Shown one piece after another: positions 55,025 through 61,196 of a DNA stretch of 64,000 bases. The stretch spans positions 1 through 64,000 of the forward strand of contig NZ_JALKIL010000010.1 of the NCBI RefSeq assembly GCF_023051105.1, read 5' to 3'. The notes below the pieces were generated by a model, which saw nothing but the letters and a program-made list of their open reading frames with translations, was not told where the DNA came from and searched no databases. The translations under genes were made by a program, and so were the position numbers. Source of the DNA: Anaerobiospirillum sp. NML120449 (GTDB lineage: Bacteria; Pseudomonadota; Gammaproteobacteria; Enterobacterales; Succinivibrionaceae). How positions within the stretch are numbered: position 1 is the first letter of the stretch; every line of letters begins with the position of its first letter.

Positions 55025-56227
55025 TTAAGGAGCTGCAGTCTCCTTTTGTTTGCTGTCAGCGGCGATCTCCACCACGGCTGGCTCAGGCTCAGGCGTGGCA
55101 TGAGCTGCGCTGTCAGCCTGAGCGGCATCGCAGGCCGGGGCTGCCTCTGCAGCCTGGACGGCATCGCTGGCCGGGGCTGCCTCTGCAGCCTGGATGGCAT
55201 CGCTGGCCGGGGCAGCCTCAGGAGCAGGTGCAGTTGCGGCGTCAGCAGCACGGGCTGCCTGAGCCTGGGCTGGTTTCTGGGCCGAACTTGATGGCTCGGA
55301 CCAGTCAGGGCGGACATATTCCTTGCCCAGAAGCTGGGCAATCTGCTCGTCCTTGCGCTGCCAGATCTGGCGCAGTTCATTGGTAAAGCTGCGCTTGAAC
55401 TGCTTGTCGGTCATATAGTCGCCTACCAGACGGCTCTGAATGGTTTCCCTGTCGATGATCTCAACGCGGGCAATGACCTTTTTGAGACGGCCGCACAGCA
55501 GCTGATAGAAGACGCTGGAGCCCTCTTTGGCGCCTGGATAGAGCAGGGTAGTGTTGAGCATGCAGTCGATATTGTTACCAATAATGCCAAGAGCAACAGC
55601 AAGAGAGGCGGCCTTTGGAGGCATCAGGTTCTGATATGGAGATTTCTGGGCGCGGGCCTTTTCCGGAGTAAAGCGGGTACCCTCAACGAAGTTGACCAGG
55701 CTTGATGGATAGACCAGCAGGCTCTTGCAGGCTTTGCGGGTAGCGTCCAGATCGCGGGTCTTGAGCTTTGGATTCTTGAGAATCTGAGCACGGGTGTAGC
55801 GGCGCAGAAAAGGCATGCCTACGGCATAGCAGGCCTGACCAATGACAGGGATAAAGATCAGAGACTGCTTGAGGAAGAACTTGGTGATAGGGATGCGATA
55901 GCGGTAAACGTGGCAGAGCATCACAATATCAGTCCAGGACAGATGATTGGAAATAATAATGCAGGATCCTTTTACCTTAAGGTTCTCAAGACCCTTAATA
56001 TCCCAGTCCACATTGGTGGTAATGCGCATCAGTCCGGCATTGTGAGCACAGAAGCAGTGGAAAGCCATCTGACCGTAGGCGTCGACAAAGGACAGTACAG
56101 GCTTAAATGGCAGGATAAGCTTGACCAGCGCCAGAATGATGAGCGGCACTGACAGTAAAATTGAGGCAATGCTGATCATTACCATATTGATGATAAAGAG
56201 CAGCGGAGCAGGTAAAAAGGACAGCAT
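55025..56227 (-). CDS. YihG-like lysophosphatidic acid acyltransferase, about 400 aa
   Basis: Inner-membrane acyltransferase of the PlsC family that acylates lysophosphatidic acid. Catalytic motif NHLSWTD (HX4D), substrate motif FVEGTRFT and block YRIPITKFFLKQSLIFIPVIGQ match E. coli YihG, as does NLMPPKAASLAVALGI. One or two N-terminal hydrophobic segments. The last 100 residues are Ala/Pro/Asp-rich and include a 12-residue repeat (PASDAIQAAEAA, PASDAVQAAEAA, PACDAAQ) not found in the family. The start at 56227 (MLSFLPAPLLF) is chosen because it begins the first membrane segment; the frame is open another 30 codons and no clear ribosome binding site decides it. Confidence 0.9.
   Translation of the reverse strand: MLSFLPAPLLFIINMVMISIASILLSVPLIILALVKLILPFKPVLSFVDAYGQMAFHCFCAHNAGLMRITTNVDWDIKGLENLKVKGSCIIISNHLSWTDIVMLCHVYRYRIPITKFFLKQSLIFIPVIGQACYAVGMPFLRRYTRAQILKNPKLKTRDLDATRKACKSLLVYPSSLVNFVEGTRFTPEKARAQKSPYQNLMPPKAASLAVALGIIGNNIDCMLNTTLLYPGAKEGSSVFYQLLCGRLKKVIARVEIIDRETIQSRLVGDYMTDKQFKRSFTNELRQIWQRKDEQIAQLLGKEYVRPDWSEPSSSAQKPAQAQAARAADAATAPAPEAAPASDAIQAAEAAPASDAVQAAEAAPACDAAQADSAAHATPEPEPAVVEIAADSKQKETAAP
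55112..55214. repeat. 36-bp in-frame repeat inside the acyltransferase gene (3 copies)
   Basis: Unit GCCTCTGCAGCCTGGACGGC followed by ATCGCTGGCCGGGGCT, copies at about 55107, 55143 and 55179, the first most diverged. It encodes the 12-residue C-terminal repeat, so copy changes would keep the frame. Confidence 0.85.
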
Positions 56228-56797
56228 AAAGGAAATCTCGCTAATGCCGGCAGGGAAAGGACTTTGCTGTAAGGAACAGTCCTGTCGGCAGGAACAGACC
56301 TGTTGTGCAGGTATCATCAGGTACGCCAGCGCAGCTTGTCAGCCACTCAGCCATGCCCGGCCCGGGAACTTGCCGGTCATGCATGAATGCCAAGGGCCTT
56401 GCCTGGGTACATGCAGGCGTGTATGACTGCCATGGGCCTTGCCTGGGCACATGCAGGCGTGTCTGACTGCAGTGGGCCTTGCATTAGTACATGCAGGCGT
56501 GTCTGACTGCAGTGGGCCTTGCATTAGTACATACATGCCGTGTCTGACTGCAGTGGGCCTTGCATTAGTACATGCAGGATGTGTATGACTGCCCTCAGGC
56601 ATTCATGGGGCTGCGTGCGTCAGCAGGTGGGCATGCGTGCGTGAATGTGGCGCGATGACATGGGCCTTATGGGGCGTACATGTCTGAATAAGGGGCGATT
56701 TTATCATACAGCGGCTGACTGTGAGGGACCGGATGCCCGTCTTATGAGCAATGCCCGCTACTGAGGACTTTTCCCACACAGATGCATTTCATCTTTG
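56228..56797. other. Intergenic with 40-bp minisatellite
   Basis: Between the acyltransferase and the secreted-protein gene. Most of it is the 40-bp tandem array; the right end has a TATAAT (56798-56803). The minus-strand frames at 56241-56602 are repeat-derived. Confidence 0.5.
56377..56611. repeat. 40-bp tandem repeat (about 5.5 copies)
   Basis: Unit ATGCAGGCGTGTCTGACTGC AGTGGGCCTTGCATTAGTAC. Units begin at 56411, 56451, 56491, 56531 (41 bp) and 56572, with a diverged partial unit before the first and after the last. Units are contiguous with no unique spacer, so this is a minisatellite, not a CRISPR. Confidence 0.9.
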
Positions 56798-56803
56798 TAT
56801 AAT
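56798..56803 (+). promoter_or_regulatory. -10 element of the secreted-protein gene
   Basis: TATAAT 35 bases upstream of the ATG at 56838. The short distance leaves a leader of about 28 bases. Confidence 0.5.
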
Positions 56804-56837
56804 GCTCAAATCCTATTTATTCAGAATTTTTAATCTT

Positions 56838-57386
56838 ATGAAGCACAACATCATTTCAGCTGCCGCTGTGCGTTCCTTAAGGGCCGTAGGCTGCACTGTG
56901 CTGGCTGCTGCTCTGGGAGCCGGCATGTTTTCTCAGGCTCATGCCGCCGCCTCCTATGTCACCATGAGCAATGACAAGGAATTTACCGCAGGCAAGCTGC
57001 TGCCGGACTTTTCCATGACTCATAACCGTAAGGACCGCACCGTGTCCTTTGTCAAAAATGACGGTACCGGCAAGGCCTTTATTCAGATCATGCCAGCCTC
57101 TCCTCATCTGAGCACCACCAAGGCCTATGCCCAGAATGTCATGGACTCCTATGCCGGCTGGGGCCTCAAGGCCCAGATTGCCCGCAGAGGTTTCAGCTTC
57201 AAATATGTGGACAATGCTCCATGCACCGGCCTTATCAGCTACTTCGACGGTACTTCCTATCTGATGTTCGGTGCCTGTGGCTTCATCTCCCGTGAGGAAA
57301 TGACCAAAGCTTTCCTGGTAGGCAAGAAGGAGCTCAATGTAGACGAGACTCTGTATCGCAGCTCCACCCCGTCAGCCTATTACTGA
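56838..57386 (+). CDS. Secreted protein of unknown function, 182 aa
   Basis: Unrecognised. An N-terminal signal peptide (MKHNIISAAAVRSLRAVGCT, then a hydrophobic stretch ending SQAHA) directs export. The mature part of about 140 residues is globular (YVTMSNDKEFTAGKLLPDF, AQIARRGFSFKYVDN, YLMFGACGFIS) with two Cys that could form a disulfide. The start at 56838 gives the signal peptide; the frame is open another 29 codons but those have no such character. A -10 element lies 35 bases upstream. Only a weak ribosome binding site is seen. Lies near dsbA, so it may be a substrate. Confidence 0.75.
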   Translation: MKHNIISAAAVRSLRAVGCTVLAAALGAGMFSQAHAAASYVTMSNDKEFTAGKLLPDFSMTHNRKDRTVSFVKNDGTGKAFIQIMPASPHLSTTKAYAQNVMDSYAGWGLKAQIARRGFSFKYVDNAPCTGLISYFDGTSYLMFGACGFISREEMTKAFLVGKKELNVDETLYRSSTPSAYY

Positions 57387-57533
57387 TGTCAGCATGCGCC
57401 TGCAGCAGCTGCCGCAATTGCAGCTGCAGGCAGGCATGGCCGCCTCGCAGGTGGCCGAGCACGGCTGCAAGGGCGTGGCGGCCATGGTGGACGGTCGGGG
57501 CCGGCTTTGCGCTCCTGTTGTGCAGCGCACATG

Positions 57534-57572
57534 AAAAAAGGTCTGCCCCTGTTAAGGGGGCAGACCTTTTTT
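57534..57572. terminator. Bidirectional terminator between the secreted-protein gene and hemY
   Basis: AAAAAAGGTCTGCCCC / GGGGCAGACCTTTTTT hairpin between convergent genes. Confidence 0.93.
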
Positions 57573-57613
57573 GCTGCTCGTGATGCTGCGCCGCAGGCGC
57601 AGCACCTGGCATC

Positions 57614-58786
57614 TTACTGCTTTAAGGCCAGAGCAAAGAACTTGGAAGCCTCTTCATAGCGGTCAAGGCGCTCATTGAGCTCAGCTGCCAGCAGATAGAG
57701 GTCACGATCCTTGGTGACATCCAGAGCCTGCTTGAGGTGCTCCTTGGCCTCGGCAAGACGGTCAGACTTCATTTCCATGTTGGCAAGGGCCTTTAATAAA
57801 GGCACATTGGTCTGGCTGCCGATGGCATTGCCCTTTGTCTGAGCTGACAGCTCATTAAGAACGGCCGGTACGGCTGCGCTCCAGCGGGAGATGGAGTCGA
57901 GGAATTCAGGGGCAGGGTTGTGACGCAGGATATCAAGGGCATACTTGCCTGACTTTTCAGTGTCACCGAGCTTGACCATGCGGGTCAGGACTGGAGCCAT
58001 GACTACAGGGTCATGACGCTCAGCGCGTGCCATGCCTGATACCAGGGAGTCGAGCTCTTCAACAGTAGCAGAGCCGCTCAGGCGGGCACGGGCAGCCTGC
58101 ATGTTGATGAGGCTGGCCTCCTGATCGTCAACAATATCGAGCTTCTTTAAGGTTGGCAGCAGCTCCTGGAGCTTGTCGTAATTGCCACTGGACTTATAGC
58201 ACTCGTAGAGCAGACGGGTGGTAATGGCGCGGGAGTAGCTGTCCTGCTTGACGCTTTCGATATTCTCGATGGCAGCATTGATATTGCCAATCTGCATGTT
58301 CAGACGGGCTCTTAACAGTCTGCAGGCAATTTCAGAGCTGTCAGGGGCCTTTTCGGCCTGCTCGATGAAGCTGCGGCAGCTGTTGAGATCACCGGCCTTG
58401 AAAGCGCACTTGGCGCCCAGCAGCAGGCAGTTGGCTGGCAGAGAGTCACGGTCACCTGACTTGTTGATTAAAGCCAGGGCACGGTTGTAGGCACCCTCTT
58501 CATAGGCCATGAAAGCCTCATTCTGCAGGGTCATCTGCTTTTTGGACCTGCGGTTGCCAAACCAGCGGGAGGCAGAGCCAGGCAGCTTGATGGAGCTGTT
58601 AATGATATTAACCAGCACATGCAGTACGAGGAAGGTAACAAAAGTAATGATAATGGCTGTGGTCAGCGAGGTTTCGATGATAAAGCCTTCAGTGGCGATA
58701 TGTACGAAGCCCTGGCTGTCAGCAAGGCGAGGACCAACAAAGACCGCACCGCATAACAGAGCAATTGCCAGGAGTATCTTAATCAT
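57614..58786 (-). CDS. hemY: HemY-like TPR membrane protein, 390 aa
   Basis: Inner-membrane protein with two N-terminal hydrophobic segments (about residues 3-18 and 42-62) and a cytoplasmic or periplasmic tetratricopeptide-like domain (about 85-390), as in E. coli HemY (398). HemY is historically linked to late haem synthesis, but its biochemical role is not established. The start codon lies 3 bases after the hemX stop, so the two are one operon. Convergent with the upstream secreted-protein gene. Confidence 0.9.
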   Translation of the reverse strand: MIKILLAIALLCGAVFVGPRLADSQGFVHIATEGFIIETSLTTAIIITFVTFLVLHVLVNIINSSIKLPGSASRWFGNRRSKKQMTLQNEAFMAYEEGAYNRALALINKSGDRDSLPANCLLLGAKCAFKAGDLNSCRSFIEQAEKAPDSSEIACRLLRARLNMQIGNINAAIENIESVKQDSYSRAITTRLLYECYKSSGNYDKLQELLPTLKKLDIVDDQEASLINMQAARARLSGSATVEELDSLVSGMARAERHDPVVMAPVLTRMVKLGDTEKSGKYALDILRHNPAPEFLDSISRWSAAVPAVLNELSAQTKGNAIGSQTNVPLLKALANMEMKSDRLAEAKEHLKQALDVTKDRDLYLLAAELNERLDRYEEASKFFALALKQ

Positions 58787-58789
58787 GGA

Positions 58790-60055
58790 CTATTTACCCC
58801 TACCTAATAAGTGCTCACGGGCAAACTGGGAGAAAGCGGCAGAGCTCTGAAGAACCTCAGGGGTCTGAATGGTGATTTCGCTCTTTTCGATACCGGTGAG
58901 CATGTCCAGAGTACTGGTGGTAATGGTGCTCTTTGGATCGTAGTAAGCCTTGATCAGTCGGACAGCGTCAGCAAGGTTGGCCTGCATGGCTTCCTTGTCA
59001 CCGTGGGACAGATCGGACTTGGCCAGCAGAATTCTGGTCTTGATGTTCTCACGCAGATATACGTCCTGCTCCGGAGTCAGGAACTCGGTAGCAGCTTCGG
59101 CATCACGGCGGCGTACTTCAACAAAGCGTGAGGCAAACTGATTGGCTGAGTTGAGCAGATTGGTCTTCCAGTCGGCTACATCAGCACTGACCTCGTTGCT
59201 CTTTTCAAAGGCAGCAGCACGGGTCTTAGGATCGGTAAAGCCCTCAAGCACCAGGGTGTCTACATTGTCATAGGCACGATCAAGGGTCATACCCATGCCG
59301 CGTATGTCGACGATACTGATGTTGTTGAGGTTGGCAATATCGCGGGAAATTGCCTCGCGCAGGGCGACTACCTGCTCATCTTCGATGTCGATGAGAAGTT
59401 CGTCAGCCTGGGTGAGCATCCATACAGCAGCCTTGATGTCCTTTTCAAAGACGGCCTTTACCTGGGCATTGTTGACCAGGAAGTAGGACTCGGCCAGCTG
59501 CCAGTCATATGGATTGCGGGACTCAAAGGCGCCTACCCTGGCGGTAAGGTCGCTTACAGTCTTGCCCTGCTGCTGCTGAGCGGCGATGAGCTCATTGACA
59601 GTAGTACCAAGAGTCTGGAAGTTCTGAGCCAGACCTGAGGTGGTCTGCTGCAGAGCGGCATTCTGAGTATGGGCGTTCTCAAGGAGGGTGGCCTTCTGCT
59701 CAACCTTGAAGGTGGCATCGGCAATCTGCTGCTTGATGGTGTCGTAGGTGGAGCTCATGGACATGAGCTTCTGCTGATTCTGAAAGGCGGTGAAACCGGC
59801 AAAACCGGCAGCGCCCAGTGAAATCAGAGTAACCAGCCATAAAAGACCGGTCTTTGCACCGGAAGAACCCTGAGCCATCCTGGTAGACAGGCGATATTCA
59901 AGCTCCTTGAGCTGAGCCTGATCTACATAGACTGGAGCACCGGAAGAGCCTGCCTGAGTCGGGAGTTTGGACTGTTTCTCAACAGCTGCAGCTGAGCCTG
60001 ATAAGGTCTCAACCTTTTGAGAAGTGCTTTCGGTGGTGGACGTTTCTTTTACCAT
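58790..60055 (-). CDS. hemX: HemX-like membrane protein, 421 aa
   Basis: Inner-membrane protein with an N-terminal disordered stretch of about 65 residues, one transmembrane segment (about 72-91), a coiled coil rich in Gln, Ala and Lys (about 95-170) and a globular remainder ending in MLTGIEKSEITIQ and a family-like segment YDWQLAESYFLVNNA at about 190. Matches E. coli HemX (393), often called a uroporphyrinogen-III methyltransferase-like protein, function unproven. The start at 60055 (MVKETS) is chosen for GGGAT 4 bases upstream; the frame is open 71 codons further. In E. coli hemC and hemD lie upstream in the same operon; here they do not. Confidence 0.9.
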   Translation of the reverse strand: MVKETSTTESTSQKVETLSGSAAAVEKQSKLPTQAGSSGAPVYVDQAQLKELEYRLSTRMAQGSSGAKTGLLWLVTLISLGAAGFAGFTAFQNQQKLMSMSSTYDTIKQQIADATFKVEQKATLLENAHTQNAALQQTTSGLAQNFQTLGTTVNELIAAQQQQGKTVSDLTARVGAFESRNPYDWQLAESYFLVNNAQVKAVFEKDIKAAVWMLTQADELLIDIEDEQVVALREAISRDIANLNNISIVDIRGMGMTLDRAYDNVDTLVLEGFTDPKTRAAAFEKSNEVSADVADWKTNLLNSANQFASRFVEVRRRDAEAATEFLTPEQDVYLRENIKTRILLAKSDLSHGDKEAMQANLADAVRLIKAYYDPKSTITTSTLDMLTGIEKSEITIQTPEVLQSSAAFSQFAREHLLGRGK

Positions 60056-60953
60056 TTTGATCCCTGCATGGGCCTTTGTTAAACAACACCTGCATACTAT
60101 GTCAGGCATCCAGAGTGACTGCGGTGACCTTCCAGATGATGTCGACCAGACAGTCACTGCTGATGAGCAGAGCCCTGCCCAAGAGTTACGGAAAAAGTCT
60201 GCACCGGGGCAGAGCTTTTGCCATGGAAATTCCCAGCCGCTGTCATTAAACCCAGGTGCTTTCATCACCTGTCAGCGGACTTTGTGCCGGGGAAGAATCA
60301 GTGCAGAATCAGGGGCGGGTGCTCCTTATGGCCTGATGCCCGGTCGTAGTAGTTAACTCATGAGATATCCGAGTTAAATAGTGATTTTATCACTAAATAC
60401 GCTCATATTATCCCGGCCTGACCGATAAGTGAGACTCATGGTAATAGAATAATGTAAATCTGAGAACGCAACTGCAGGCGTATAACTATGATTTATATAA
60501 GCAGGCCCGGTATTTTGCCCTTCATATTACCAGGCACTCAGGCGCTCCAGGCAAAATCTGATTTTGTGACAGGACACGCACCAAAAATCACAGCCGCATC
60601 GGTCCATGGTCCGACTGCACGGCATATTTATCACGGCCATTAGGTGGTAAGACAGGCCCTCTGCGTACAGGAACGGCCAGCCGCGCCCGCCCCTGGACAT
60701 GCACAGGCGCAGCAGTTCCGGCCGACCCTGAACATGCACAGGCGCAGCAGCTCCGACGGCCCCGGGACATGCAGAGGCGCAGCAGTTCCGGCCGACCCTG
60801 AACATGCACAGGCGCAGCAGCTGCGGGCGTCCCTGTGCATGCACGGGAGCGGGCAGGGTTCACGGGCAACTGCCCTGTTCCCGGTATGGGCGCGCCATGG
60901 CCACTGTATCGGGGCATAAAGTGGCGTTCTTATGATTGCCCGTGCAGGTGCGA
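60056..60953. other. Intergenic between divergent hemX and cyaA
   Basis: 1.1 kb in total up to cyaA, occupied in enterobacteria by hemC and hemD. Here it holds a 35-bp tandem array, AT-rich DNA and the cyaA upstream region, and no gene. Confidence 0.5.
60697..60836. repeat. 35-bp tandem repeat (4 copies)
   Basis: Unit ACATGCACAGGCGCAGCAGT TCCGGCCGACCCTGA, copies at 60697, 60732, 60767 and 60802 with alternating sequence variants; GCATGCAC at 60837 begins a partial fifth. Confidence 0.9.
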
Positions 60954-60959
60954 TATAAT
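60954..60959 (+). promoter_or_regulatory. Possible -10 of cyaA
   Basis: TATAAT about 240 bases upstream of the ATG at 61197; no convincing -35. Confidence 0.35.
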
Positions 60960-61196
60960 CATGAGTTTCAGATATTTTCCCTGGCTGTGGCGCATGGCTG
61001 ACCCATGTCATGGTAACAGCCTCCTCAGGAGGCTGACTTCAGTAACGTCAATGCCACAGCGCCCGCCCCTGAGCTCCGGCAGTCCGGCCGCAGTGGGCGC
61101 CGGTACTCATGCAAATGTTTTGTGGGCGGGGAAAGTTCAGTCTGGAAAGGTGCGGGCTCAGCCTGTATCCTGGATGTTTCACTGTCAGGAACGATC

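Noticed and set aside
56377-56611. Possible CRISPR array
   Set aside because: Repeats are contiguous with no unique spacers and no cas genes nearby; it is a minisatellite.
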